64,000 nucleotides of DNA from a virus, in the IMG/VR virus record IMGVR_UViG_3300045919_000635, positions 1 to 64,000 of that record; one strand, written 5' to 3'. Shown one piece after another: positions 41,169 through 49,941 of the stretch (its first letter is position 1; every line of letters begins with the position of its first letter). A program made the translations under genes and the position numbers. The notes under the pieces are model-generated. The model ran no database searches and was not told the origin of the DNA. It was given only the letters and a program-made list of their open reading frames with translations.

Positions 41169-43177
41169 CAATTCCTCCAGAGTATCAAAAAGCTGGTTAC
41201 AGAACAATTTACGGAGACGATGAGGCGAAGCTGGCGATCGCGCAAAAGGAGATAGTTGGTAGTGGCGGCGGTGGCAGCGGTGGTGGTGATGCCAGCGCTG
41301 ATAATCAAACTATTGAGATAACGAAGCTTACTTCAATTGATACTAAATTTCCTATTCAAGGGCAAGCGTTACCCGCTGCATCTATACCCGTAGTTTTACC
41401 GGCTGCACAAATTACAAGTCTTACGCCTTTAAGCAGTATAAGTGTCAGCAACTTTCCTTCTACTCAAAATGTAACTTTTAGTAATAGCTCTATACAAGTA
41501 TCAAGCTTGCCAGCTTTAGCAACAGGAGCAAACGCAATTGGAAGTATAACTAATACTTCATTTGCTAGTACTCAATCTGGTACTTGGAATGTTAATAACA
41601 TTTCGGGAACTATTAGTTTGCCAACATTAGCTGCAACATCGACTTTGCAAGCTACGGGCAATACTTCATTAGGCAGTATTGATACTAAAATTCCGACATC
41701 TATTAATAGTAGGTTGCCAATTACATCTATTGCTGATAGTTTAATCGTTACAGGTTCTGCAAATAGCTTGAACGGAGACGTGATCGCTAGTACAGATATT
41801 AGTAATTACAGCAGTTTAATTCTACAGCTTACCGGAATTTGGGTTGCAACAGTATATATTCAATTTTCTAATGATAATAGTAACTGGCAAACAGGGACAG
41901 CTTCACAAATTGGATTAGGTGCTACCACGCCATTTCTTATAACTGGAAATGGCATATACTGCTTTCCCAGACAAGGAAAATATTTCAGAGCAAGGCTTAT
42001 TAGCTATATCTCTGGCACTACATCAGGAACTTTATTCCTGAGTAATGATACAGCAGAGCATATCAAAACTGTAGCGCCTATCAGTGTGGCATCTCAACAA
42101 CAAACTTTTTATGATTCTGTTACAGCAAAACTTCCAAGTGCTGTGAGTGGCGATCGCATTAAAGCAAATACTGTTGGCGCAACTTTAGATTTATCTGGTT
42201 CGGCTTCAGCAATCAATACTGATGTAATTGCCTCTACAGATATTTCTGATTACAGTTGGGTTTGCTTTCAGCTAACTGGAACTTGGGTTGCAAATATCCA
42301 AGTTCAGTTCTCTTACGATAACGTTAATTTCCAAGCTTGTTACTTTTACAACACTAGTGGCGTAACTATTCTCAACCTTTCTACTGCTGCGATTTACGCT
42401 GTTCCCAAGCAAGGCAAATATTTTAAACTTCGCATAGTTTCGTATACTTCTGGTACTGTTGTTGCTACTGGGCAAGCTACTAACAACGCACCAGCTATAC
42501 TGCCGATTCAAACAGTAGCTTTTAATACGGCTCAAAACGTTACACTTACTTCAGCCGTTGTTGATACGGAATTGCCAGCAGCTATATCTTTAGGGGATAC
42601 TATAGCCCCAAGCTCATCTCCTACTATTGGAAATATTACTTACGCTTACAATACTACAACTAGTTTGTATACACGAATTAAAAGTAGTAATAATGGATTA
42701 TTTATAGATGGAAGTAATTTCACACAATCTATTTCTGCAAGTAGCTTACCTCTCCCTACATTAGCTGCAACTAGCACTTTACAAACCACTGGAAATACTT
42801 CCTTAAGTACAATTCAGCAGCGCTTAATGCCTGCGGGGAGTAGTAGTACTTTATATATTTCAATGGGTACTGCTGTTAGTGGAAATCTTAAAGCTTCTGC
42901 GGGAAATGTTTATGCCTTAGATTGCATAAACGTAAGCACCGGATTAAGATTTCTTCAACTATTTGATAGTACCGCTGCACCAACGGCAGGAGCAGTACCG
43001 AAGATTCCACCTTTTCCAATTCCAGCCAATAATGGATTGCTGTTAGTTGGGCAAGATGTTTTAGGTGGAGAAGGAATTAATTTTACAACTGGAATTAGCT
43101 TTGGAATTTCTACAACTGCTCTAACTTATACTGCTGCAACAGCAACAGATGTAGCGGTAAGCATTAGATATGCCTAA
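41165..43177 (+). CDS. tail-fibre protein with internal duplication (670 aa)
   Basis: ATGA overlap with the gene before. After a Gly-rich linker (GSGGGGSGGGDASAD) the sequence is Ser/Thr/Ile-rich. Two copies of a beta domain contain DVIASTDIS(N/D)YS, LTG(I/T)WVA and VQFS(N/Y)DN (about residues 195-300 and 345-450), and the motif LPTLAATSTLQ(A/T)TGNTSL occurs twice. Probably a trimeric fibre shaft with receptor-binding lobes. Confidence 0.65.
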   Translation: MTIPPEYQKAGYRTIYGDDEAKLAIAQKEIVGSGGGGSGGGDASADNQTIEITKLTSIDTKFPIQGQALPAASIPVVLPAAQITSLTPLSSISVSNFPSTQNVTFSNSSIQVSSLPALATGANAIGSITNTSFASTQSGTWNVNNISGTISLPTLAATSTLQATGNTSLGSIDTKIPTSINSRLPITSIADSLIVTGSANSLNGDVIASTDISNYSSLILQLTGIWVATVYIQFSNDNSNWQTGTASQIGLGATTPFLITGNGIYCFPRQGKYFRARLISYISGTTSGTLFLSNDTAEHIKTVAPISVASQQQTFYDSVTAKLPSAVSGDRIKANTVGATLDLSGSASAINTDVIASTDISDYSWVCFQLTGTWVANIQVQFSYDNVNFQACYFYNTSGVTILNLSTAAIYAVPKQGKYFKLRIVSYTSGTVVATGQATNNAPAILPIQTVAFNTAQNVTLTSAVVDTELPAAISLGDTIAPSSSPTIGNITYAYNTTTSLYTRIKSSNNGLFIDGSNFTQSISASSLPLPTLAATSTLQTTGNTSLSTIQQRLMPAGSSSTLYISMGTAVSGNLKASAGNVYALDCINVSTGLRFLQLFDSTAAPTAGAVPKIPPFPIPANNGLLLVGQDVLGGEGINFTTGISFGISTTALTYTAATATDVAVSIRYA

Positions 43178-43206
43178 TTATTTTATAACTTTATTGATAA
43201 ATTATT

Positions 43207-44103
43207 ATGAGCGGCGCTTATTCAACAACTACCACTGGTAGTGCTTCCATTACTATTTATTCAACGCCTGGAACTTACGTTTTAACACTACCTACAAACT
43301 ATACCTTTGTTCGGATTTTTCTTTGTGGCGCTGGAGGCAGTGGGGCGAGCGGAAGAAGGGGTGCTGCTGCTTCTACTAGATATGGTGGCGGTGGCGGTGG
43401 CGGTGCTGGAAGTTCTGAAGCTACTTTTTTGATTGCAGATATTTTAGCTGTTAGCACACAAATAACAATTACTGTGGGTGCGGGTGGCGCGATCGCACCT
43501 TCACCTACAACAGATGATACCAACGGAGTTACTGGAACCAATGGAGGCATCACACAAGTAATAAGAACTGCGGATTCAGCTCAGATGCTATCAGCAGCAG
43601 GCGGTAATGCTGGGGCAGGTGGTACTGCTAGTACTAGTTCTGGTGGTACTGCTGGAAGTTCCCCAGCTTTATTTCCAGGAGGAGGCGGCACTAGCAGCAG
43701 CCCTAGTGCGGCATCTGCTGCGGGAACTGGTGCTACTTTAGGCGCAGGTGGTGGTAGTGGCGGCGGTGGCGTTGATAGCTCTAATGTTGCCCGTAGTGGA
43801 GGTAACGGCGGTATAGGTGCAAGAGTCAAATTTGGCACAAGCATCACAATTACTGTTGCCGCAGGCGCAGCTTCTAGTAGCACTACTGGCGGAACGGGTG
43901 CATCCGATACAGCAGATACTTACTTTTCTTATCCCGGCAATGGTGGAGGTGGTGGAGGTGGTAGCAGCGTTGCTGGCGGCGGTAACGGAGGCAACGGAAA
44001 TAAAGGTGGTGGCGGTGGCGGTGGTGGTGCTTGTCCAAATGGCTTCTCCCCTGGCATTGGTGGAAAAGGTGGGGATGGATATGCAATTTTATACTTTTAT
44101 TAA
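43207..44103 (+). CDS. glycine-rich tail tip/adhesin (298 aa)
   Basis: ATG 43207. A beta start (SASITIYSTPGTYVLTLPTN) is followed by many poly-Gly clusters (GGGGGGGAGSS, GGGGGGGSSVAGGGNGG) separated by short strands, ending GIGGKGGDGYAILYFY. This matches Gly-rich distal adhesins, in which polyglycine helices pack into a receptor-binding tip. It sits between two fibre genes. The antisense frames over this gene are artefacts of its codon bias. Confidence 0.7.
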   Translation: MSGAYSTTTTGSASITIYSTPGTYVLTLPTNYTFVRIFLCGAGGSGASGRRGAAASTRYGGGGGGGAGSSEATFLIADILAVSTQITITVGAGGAIAPSPTTDDTNGVTGTNGGITQVIRTADSAQMLSAAGGNAGAGGTASTSSGGTAGSSPALFPGGGGTSSSPSAASAAGTGATLGAGGGSGGGGVDSSNVARSGGNGGIGARVKFGTSITITVAAGAASSSTTGGTGASDTADTYFSYPGNGGGGGGGSSVAGGGNGGNGNKGGGGGGGGACPNGFSPGIGGKGGDGYAILYFY

Positions 44104-44118
44104 TAAGGATAAATTATT

Positions 44119-44694
44119 ATGAGTGGTAGTTCAATAACGCAACAACCAACTACTTTAAATGCGATCGCAACAGGAACTGTAAACATAAGACAAGATCCAA
44201 CTGATTTATTAACAGTTGGACTTAGGGCAGGAACAGCAGTTATAGGGACAGCAAATATTAAGCCAGCAGATTGGAGTGCTGCTATATATTCTGCCTTAAG
44301 TCTAACTATCCCTAGTAGCATTGCTGTTAACACTTGGGTAAATGGTGATTATGAAATAGAATTACATAATATTCAATTTATTAAATTAATTCCAGCGATT
44401 ACAACCGCAGCAAGTATTACTGGTACTAACTTAGATTTGCGCTTTGCCTGGAGTGCGGATGCAACTCCTTCTACAAGGACTTACGTAACAAAAGAAATAG
44501 AAGGAACTCCAAGCGGGGGATTGATTGGAATTACTCAAGCAATTAAATATTGGACAATTAGTGCAGATGCAATTGCTACAATAACTACTCCGATTATTAT
44601 CCCAGTACAAGGAACTTGGCTGCAATTTAGTGGAAGAAGAAATATGATTTCTACTACTAATTTAGTTGCAAATTTCAATGCTCAAACAGTATGA
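44119..44694 (+). CDS. tail-associated beta-rich protein (191 aa)
   Basis: ATG 44119. A repetitive Thr/Ile/Ala beta structure (LTVGLRAGTAVIGTANIKPA, then SLTIPSSIAVNTWVNGDYEI), ending MISTTNLVANFNAQTV. The stop overlaps the start of the spike gene (ATGA). It is probably a spike-anchoring or distal tail component. No family recognised. Confidence 0.6.
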   Translation: MSGSSITQQPTTLNAIATGTVNIRQDPTDLLTVGLRAGTAVIGTANIKPADWSAAIYSALSLTIPSSIAVNTWVNGDYEIELHNIQFIKLIPAITTAASITGTNLDLRFAWSADATPSTRTYVTKEIEGTPSGGLIGITQAIKYWTISADAIATITTPIIIPVQGTWLQFSGRRNMISTTNLVANFNAQTV

Positions 44695-46886
44695 CTTATT
44701 TATACTGGAATCAATTACGAATGGATGGTGGAGGGTTCTTTCAAGGAACTTATCCTCACCCCACTGTAGCTAATAAAATTATTGCCCGATGTGACGTTGC
44801 TGGATTTTATTCTCTTTTAAATGGCAAGTGGCAATTAATAGGGAACTTTTCTCAAGGGCAAGATAATAATTGGGGAGGTGCTAGTTTTGCATGGCATCCA
44901 ACCGATAACAATACTTTCTTTATTATGTGTGGAAAGTATCTTACTGGAAGTAATGCTACAGCAGGAAGTATTTATAAAAGTACAGATAATGGAGTTACGC
45001 TAACCAAAATAACTTCGTTCCCTTCTCTTCTATTTGGTGCTAACGAGAATCAAAGAAGATTAGCGGGTGAAAGAATTGCAATATGTCCGACGCTACCTAA
45101 CATTATTTTGGTTGGCACTTACAGCGATTCTAGTAGCGCTGGAAAAGGAATTTATCGCAGCACTGACGGGGGAACTAGTTGGAATCAAATTACTTTAACT
45201 AATCTTGCACCAAGTCAAACTATAAGTTCCCTTAACTTAAATAACGGACAAACAAGTATAGTATTTGATATCGCAAATTCAGGGACTTGTTACTGTGCAG
45301 TATTTGGAAATGGAGTTAGTAAGTCTACGGATTATGGTGCAACTTGGACTTTTATTGGAGGTGCTAAATATGTTTACAGACTTGTTTGTTATAACTCTAA
45401 TTTATACAGTGCTGCAATTGTTTCTGGAAGTGGAGAGTTACCAGCAGACACTTCTGGGTATGCAGGAGTCAGTGTTTACATCGGCAGTTCTTGGACTAAT
45501 AAACTAAGTTTAGATATTGCTTGGCTAGATATTTCAAGCTTTACTGGAGAAATTACAGCCGGATATCATTATGACAGCTATTGGCGCAAAAGTTCTAATG
45601 GCGGGACTACCTGGAATACCTATAATATTGGAAATAGCTATGCCAATGCAGTAAGCTATCAAGATAATATTCCATATCCAGTAGGCTATGGGATTGGTTG
45701 TTTTGCTTACGATAAAGTTACCACAAACAGTGTTTGGGCGGGAGATTTTTATTATGTCTGGAAGAACACTGCATACTCTACAGTTAATTCTACTTGGATA
45801 AATTATGCAAAAGGAATTGAAAATACAGTAGCATACGCATCTTGTTTTGTTGGCAGTGATTTCTATAGTGGGTGGTATGATATATATGCGTTTAAACATG
45901 ACTTAGGATTAGCTAAACCACCTACTACAAAGTTAGGCGGAGGTGGAAATGCATCACCTAAATATCCAAGTGGATTAAGTATTGCTTATTGTGCAGCAAC
46001 TCCAACAACTATTGCAGTAGTGGGAAGTGATTATGCAAATACTAGTGATGTGGTTGCAACTAAAGATGGTAGTACTTGGAATAAATATACGGGTTTAAAT
46101 CTGCCTTCTCGTATTGCAATTTCTTCCACTAATCCCAACTTATGGGTTGCAACATGTCGGGGATACGCTCCATATTTCTCTGATAATGGTGGCGCTAGTT
46201 GGAGTGCGATCGCTTTAGAATCTTGCGTACCAACTGGAATTTATTATGTTGGTGCGCCGCTAGTTGCTGATGCTAGTAACGGAAATAGATTTTGGTTAAC
46301 TAACGACGACTTAAGTAGTGGAAACTATGGTAATTTATATAGATTAGATTACAACGCTGGTGCGATCGCAGTCACAACAGTTAATGCTGGCACACCTAAG
46401 AGTTACGACGGAACAAAGTTTTATAATTTAAAATCTATTTCTGGATATTTATTTTTAAGTTGTTTCGATACCGGACTTTATTACTCAACAAATAATGGGG
46501 TAAGTTTTACACAAATTACAGCAGTGCAGAATGCTAAGGCTATTTGTTTTGGCATGGCTAAAACCGGAAGTAGTAACCCTACTTTATATATGTACGGAAA
46601 GATTTCTGGAACTGAATCTTTATACGAATCAAATGACTTAGGTATTACTTGGGATGCAAAATTAGACTCAGATCCAAGTAGCAGTTTTAACGTAAATTCA
46701 GTGGGCATATTTCAACCCATTACACACATTTCAGCTTCTCAAATTGAATATAATAAAGTTTTTATTGGCACAGATGGACATGGGGGCTTTTATAGCTCCG
46801 CGACATTGCTATCATCTGGCGGGGGCGCGATCGCACCTGGGTTAGAAATACCGGGGCAAACTACGTTGTACTTAAATTTTGTTTGA
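44691..46886 (+). CDS. Asp-box beta-propeller tailspike, GH74-like (731 aa)
   Basis: It opens MTYLYWNQLRMDGGGFFQGT and then NKIIARCDVAGFYSL, close to the GH74 start (GGGxxxG...DVGGxY). At least seven Asp-box motifs (S-x-D/N-x-G-x-T-W) follow: STDNGVTL, STDGGTSW, STDYGATW, SSNGGTTW, SDNGGASW, STNNGVSF and SNDLGITW. GH74 enzymes are two-propeller endo-glucanases, and as a tailspike this would cut the host sheath or exopolysaccharide. The catalytic aspartates cannot be assigned with certainty, so a binding-only role is possible. The C-terminus has an anchor-like end (EIPGQTTLYLNFV). Confidence 0.75.
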   Translation: MTYLYWNQLRMDGGGFFQGTYPHPTVANKIIARCDVAGFYSLLNGKWQLIGNFSQGQDNNWGGASFAWHPTDNNTFFIMCGKYLTGSNATAGSIYKSTDNGVTLTKITSFPSLLFGANENQRRLAGERIAICPTLPNIILVGTYSDSSSAGKGIYRSTDGGTSWNQITLTNLAPSQTISSLNLNNGQTSIVFDIANSGTCYCAVFGNGVSKSTDYGATWTFIGGAKYVYRLVCYNSNLYSAAIVSGSGELPADTSGYAGVSVYIGSSWTNKLSLDIAWLDISSFTGEITAGYHYDSYWRKSSNGGTTWNTYNIGNSYANAVSYQDNIPYPVGYGIGCFAYDKVTTNSVWAGDFYYVWKNTAYSTVNSTWINYAKGIENTVAYASCFVGSDFYSGWYDIYAFKHDLGLAKPPTTKLGGGGNASPKYPSGLSIAYCAATPTTIAVVGSDYANTSDVVATKDGSTWNKYTGLNLPSRIAISSTNPNLWVATCRGYAPYFSDNGGASWSAIALESCVPTGIYYVGAPLVADASNGNRFWLTNDDLSSGNYGNLYRLDYNAGAIAVTTVNAGTPKSYDGTKFYNLKSISGYLFLSCFDTGLYYSTNNGVSFTQITAVQNAKAICFGMAKTGSSNPTLYMYGKISGTESLYESNDLGITWDAKLDSDPSSSFNVNSVGIFQPITHISASQIEYNKVFIGTDGHGGFYSSATLLSSGGGAIAPGLEIPGQTTLYLNFV

Positions 46887-46962
46887 CACTCCCCCGACTG
46901 ACCAAGTTTCGCTTCGCTTCGGGTTATTTTGTATAATCAGAATAATTTAAATTAAAAAAATC

Positions 46963-47250
46963 ATGAATCTTACATGGCAGCTTATTATTGGCGACACATC
47001 TATAGTTGACCCTCCTAATATCAATCCTGATTATTGGCAATTAGAGATGGGGAATTGGAGAATCAGATGTTTCTATATTGCGGAAACCGAATTGCAGCCT
47101 GCTATGTGGGAAGCTTACGTTTATCAATACGATACTAATGCTACTTCCTGGAGCCAGTATACTAGCTTTAATAATGTTGGCTATGAAACAATAAAAGCAC
47201 TTTCAGAAAAAGCATTGTACTTTTATTTAGTTGGGTATGAAATCAGTTAA
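46963..47250 (+). CDS. hypothetical protein (95 aa)
   Basis: ATG 46963, with TATAAT at 46932-46937 upstream. The product is aromatic and acidic (MNLTWQLIIGDTSIVDPPNI, then WRIRCFYIAETELQPAMWEA). Convergent with the small gene at 47243. No family recognised. Confidence 0.6.
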   Translation: MNLTWQLIIGDTSIVDPPNINPDYWQLEMGNWRIRCFYIAETELQPAMWEAYVYQYDTNATSWSQYTSFNNVGYETIKALSEKALYFYLVGYEIS

Positions 47251-47413
47251 TTGTTTTCTGTTTTTTAATTTCTGAAACAAAGGCAGTAATATCCTTGCAA
47301 GTATCTTCTGGAATTTCAACATTAATCCTTCCAGTATAACTACCACCAGAAGGAAGGTATAAGGTACTTGCAGAAGCAATCACTTTAAGAACAGGTTCTT
47401 TTTGGCTTGTCAT
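47243..47413 (-). CDS. hypothetical protein (56 aa)
   Basis: ATG 47413 (MTSQKEPVLKVIASASTLYL) chosen over 47524, where the longer frame is leader-like. The sequence reads PSGGSYTGRINVEIPEDTCK and DITAFVSEIKKQK. A small, possibly DNA-binding or antitoxin-sized protein. Divergent from the ribbon-helix-helix gene at 47504, so the two may share the operator between them. Confidence 0.5.
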   Translation of the reverse strand: MTSQKEPVLKVIASASTLYLPSGGSYTGRINVEIPEDTCKDITAFVSEIKKQKTIN

Positions 47414-47477
47414 ATTAACTCCTGGGATGTTATATGAGTCGAGTGGGTAGGTCAACAACCATTTATATATTACCATA

Positions 47478-47502
47478 AATATGTCCACAATATAGACATA
47501 TT
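47478..47502. promoter_or_regulatory. operator-like inverted repeat before the RHH gene
   Basis: AATATGTC (47478-47485) and GACATATT (47495-47502) form a perfect 8-bp dyad with 9 bp between, ending one base before the ATG at 47504. This is the usual place for autoregulation by a ribbon-helix-helix protein. Confidence 0.55.
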
Positions 47503-47503
47503 C

Positions 47504-47683
47504 ATGAAAACAAAGGAAGTACATATCCGTATATCAGGAAAGCGTTTCAACAAACTAAAAACCTATGCCACTTTGAAAGAAAAAACAGTGACTCAAATGA
47601 TTGAAGATTACATTGACAAATTGCCTAGTTACAAGATTGACGATTCCTCAATCATCCCACTCCCTAATCAACCTGACGGTTGA
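47504..47683 (+). CDS. ribbon-helix-helix DNA-binding protein (59 aa)
   Basis: ATG 47504. KTKEVHIRISGKRFNKLKTY, then ATLKEKTVTQMIEDYIDKLP is a textbook ribbon-helix-helix: a basic strand, then two helices with the T-V-T-Q turn. A short acidic/proline tail follows. Probably a small regulator or the antitoxin-type half of a pair with the divergent 56-residue gene. It falls below common ORF length cut-offs. Confidence 0.7.
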   Translation: MKTKEVHIRISGKRFNKLKTYATLKEKTVTQMIEDYIDKLPSYKIDDSSIIPLPNQPDG

Positions 47684-47784
47684 TGTTGGTCGGAGATGTT
47701 TTCGTCATCGTCCGCTCCCTATCCCCACCTTATGAGTACAATGAAGAGCGTGATTAGAGGTGTAGCGATCGCACTCTTCCAACC

Positions 47785-48081
47785 ATGCCATCCGCCATTT
47801 TAACTACTGAATTTTTAATCCCAACCACCATTCCCCAACAATGGTTTGACGACTTGAAACGGGTTTGGAACGAGTCGCTATTTTACCTAAATTGGCTACA
47901 ACACTACAAAAAACTACAACGTTTTAACTGCGCCGATCTTCCCCCCGTGGAAATCAAGTTATGTACGGCATCCGAGATAAACCCAAATACAAAAAGCCGC
48001 ACTCAACAACGACGAAATTTTAATCTTTTCGGCGGACAAACAGACATACAGATAATCCCCCGTGTCTCAATTACTGGGTAG
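47785..48081 (+). pseudogene. possible transposase (TnpB-type) N-terminal remnant (98 aa)
   Basis: MPSAILTTEFLIPTTIPQQW, then FDDLKRVWNESLFYLNWLQH and YKKLQRFNCADLPPVEIKLC resemble the N-terminal helical part of some cyanobacterial IS605-type transposases. The frame ends in unrelated sequence that overlaps the 3' end of the convergent gene. I cannot exclude an ordinary small protein. Confidence 0.3.
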
Positions 48082-49067
48082 TCAAGTGATATTGAGTCGG
48101 TCATCACGTCACCTATTGTATGAAGATTGCCACAAGCATCATACAAAAATCCTCCGTTTGTTTCAAGCTTGCGCTTCCAAAATACGTCAATTGAACAGTA
48201 GCGCAGATTTTTACGGATAATTCGAGCTTCGTACAAATCAGAAATTTCTTCTCCTTGCGATCGCCTGTAAGTCAAAATCCAAGCAGCCCGTAACAGGCGA
48301 TCGCGCTTCTCATCCTCCACAGCAGTATCAATTTGGGGATAGTTAAGTTCGGTTAAGGGTAGATATTTTATAAGCAGTTCCCCGGCTTCTTGGGGGTATG
48401 GGTTAGGCGTGGGAGGATATTCTAGATATCGTTCTGGGTGTTGAGTGCGATCGCCGCAATTGATGCGGATACCGTAATATTCATGCGTTCTAATTTGAGA
48501 AAGTGATTTTTCGCATCTGCTACCACAATCGCACTGCATCTTCCAAGTTGGTTTTTTGTAGTTATCTTTTTTGCCAGTTAATGCGATCGCAGTCAGCGTC
48601 CCAAACTTCCAACCAGTAATATCAAAAGGATGACGATTGTTATCAATTAATCCTAGTTTTCGCGCACAACCACAAGATATTTGCCCCTTATCTTCAAAGC
48701 TATTTCTAGGGATTTGAATAAGTTTCCCGCAGTCACATTGCAGTTTCCACAATTGCCGATAACTATCTCTGTCTGGAATGCGATCGCCCATTCCTAATAC
48801 TGTTAATCGTCCAAACTTCTGCCCGGTACAGTCGGATTTTCGTCTGCTGGCAGTCATCGCCAAATTTATTTCTTTTCTGAAGCACCCGCAAGATGGTGTT
48901 TTAATTTCTTTGCGATCAAAAGAATTTCTTGTACGGACAACTGTATTGCCACAATCGCATAATAATTGCCATAATTCTTTGTGCGATCGCGGGCATCTAC
49001 CACTTTTGTCAATTACAGTTAATCGCCCAAATTTCTGCCCAATACAATCAGGTTTTTTCGCTACCAT
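48003..49067 (-). CDS. protein with three CDCG/SCGC zinc-motif repeats (354 aa)
   Basis: ATG 49067. The motif GQKFGRLTV...W.L.CDCG....R.NSF....SCGC occurs at about residues 10-62 and 81-133, and in a degenerate third form (GWKFGTLTA...MQCDCG...NCG) at 150-205. Such modules accompany phage homing-endonuclease and AP2-type proteins and bind DNA with zinc. The C-terminal 150 residues are unrelated (EDEKRDRLLRAAWILTYRRS). The last about 25 residues overlap the transposase-like remnant, so the C-terminus may be altered. It is the last of three leftward genes. Confidence 0.65.
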   Translation of the reverse strand: MVAKKPDCIGQKFGRLTVIDKSGRCPRSHKELWQLLCDCGNTVVRTRNSFDRKEIKTPSCGCFRKEINLAMTASRRKSDCTGQKFGRLTVLGMGDRIPDRDSYRQLWKLQCDCGKLIQIPRNSFEDKGQISCGCARKLGLIDNNRHPFDITGWKFGTLTAIALTGKKDNYKKPTWKMQCDCGSRCEKSLSQIRTHEYYGIRINCGDRTQHPERYLEYPPTPNPYPQEAGELLIKYLPLTELNYPQIDTAVEDEKRDRLLRAAWILTYRRSQGEEISDLYEARIIRKNLRYCSIDVFWKRKLETNGGFLYDACGNLHTIGDVMTDSISLDYPVIETRGIICMSVCPPKRLKFRRC

Positions 49068-49386
49068 CTTCTACCACAAAATTATCAATTTCTGAGCAAA
49101 ATTGTAAGCCAAAAATCCTCACGCCTTCGGGGACGAAAGCCATGATTGCCAGCGCTTTAACCAAGACGAATAATCCGTGATTAAACGTTTTTTCGTCACG
49201 CGGATAAAACAGATATTTATCCGCGTGGTTAATTACATGCAGTGGGTAATCCGCATCTTCCTCCTCGCATCGCAACCAGCGCCACTCTTCCTCGATTAAA
49301 CCACGGGACTTGATGTGGCTAATAAATCGGGGGACGTTGTGGTGTAGGAGCGATCGCACTTGATTCAACCGTTGTTCTGACCTCAT
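49048..49386 (-). CDS. hypothetical protein (112 aa)
   Basis: ATG 49386, overlapping the upstream stop as ATGA. HHNVPRFISHIKSRGLIEEE, then WRWLRCEEEDADYPLHVINH: an acidic, aromatic alpha/beta protein. It overlaps the following gene by 20 nt. No family recognised. Confidence 0.6.
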   Translation of the reverse strand: MRSEQRLNQVRSLLHHNVPRFISHIKSRGLIEEEWRWLRCEEEDADYPLHVINHADKYLFYPRDEKTFNHGLFVLVKALAIMAFVPEGVRIFGLQFCSEIDNFVVEDGSEKT

Positions 49387-49826
49387 GGCTTTCTAACACT
49401 CCACCATTTGCCCTGCCTATCAAATATAAACCCACGCATCGCAAATGGCGATCGCGGCAACCTCTTCAACTTAACCAACTCTTTTAACTCATGCGATCGC
49501 AATAACCACCCGCGATCGCAACAACGTTCCAGATCCTCAAGGTGTGTAAGCCTTGATTCAGATGACAACTTTTTTACTTCATCTAATAAGTAAGTCATCA
49601 TCTGCAATAATATTTCTTCTTTCTGAGATTGCTTCTCAGTCTCCTCGTTCACCACGATTGACCGATGTACGGGTGTCGATTGTTCGCGCTTCAACCATTC
49701 AACTTCCGATTGGTCAAATATAGCTTCGCGGTTAATATACACAATTTTCAGCTTTCCTTGCTTCACGTACCGATTAACGGTTCTAGGTGTGCAACCCAGG
49801 TAATCAGCAACCTCATTCTTATCCAC
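49383..49826 (-). CDS. excisionase/MerR-type helix-turn-helix protein (147 aa)
   Basis: ATG 49826. The N-terminal domain MDKNEVADYLGCTPRTVNRY, then VKQGKLKIVYINREAIFDQS and EVEWLKRE, is the winged helix of excisionase/MerR-like regulators (HTH_17 type). The rest is helical (ILLQMMTYLLDEVKKL) with an Arg-rich end. It is the first gene of a three-gene leftward operon behind an operator-like dyad. An RDF/excisionase or regulator role is plausible. Confidence 0.65.
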   Translation of the reverse strand: MDKNEVADYLGCTPRTVNRYVKQGKLKIVYINREAIFDQSEVEWLKREQSTPVHRSIVVNEETEKQSQKEEILLQMMTYLLDEVKKLSSESRLTHLEDLERCCDRGWLLRSHELKELVKLKRLPRSPFAMRGFIFDRQGKWWSVRKP

Positions 49827-49843
49827 TACGGTTCACCATTGAC

Positions 49844-49881
49844 AATCATTGACAAGGGCTGACATTAACCCGTCAATGATT
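49844..49881. promoter_or_regulatory. operator-like inverted repeat between divergent genes
   Basis: AATCATTGAC (49844-49853) and GTCAATGATT (49872-49881) form a perfect 10-bp dyad with an 18-bp spacer. An extra CATTGAC copy lies just to the left (49837-49843). It is shared by the leftward HTH operon and the rightward lysis genes. Confidence 0.55.
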
Positions 49882-49941
49882 AAATTCTCTCAGCCATTGG
49901 GAATAATTAAACTACTGAATTGAAGGTTAGTTTTATCACCC

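Noticed and set aside
43299-44086. Long antisense frames with Pro/His-rich translations over the glycine-rich adhesin
   Set aside because: They are the complement of Gly codons (GGN to NCC). The sense frame is a complete, sensible protein within a co-directional tail operon.
46884-46937. TTGACA at 46884 with TATAAT at 46932 as one promoter
   Set aside because: The spacing is about 42 bp, far from 17. TTGACA here belongs to the IS605-like end motif. The TATAAT may still act with a weak -35.
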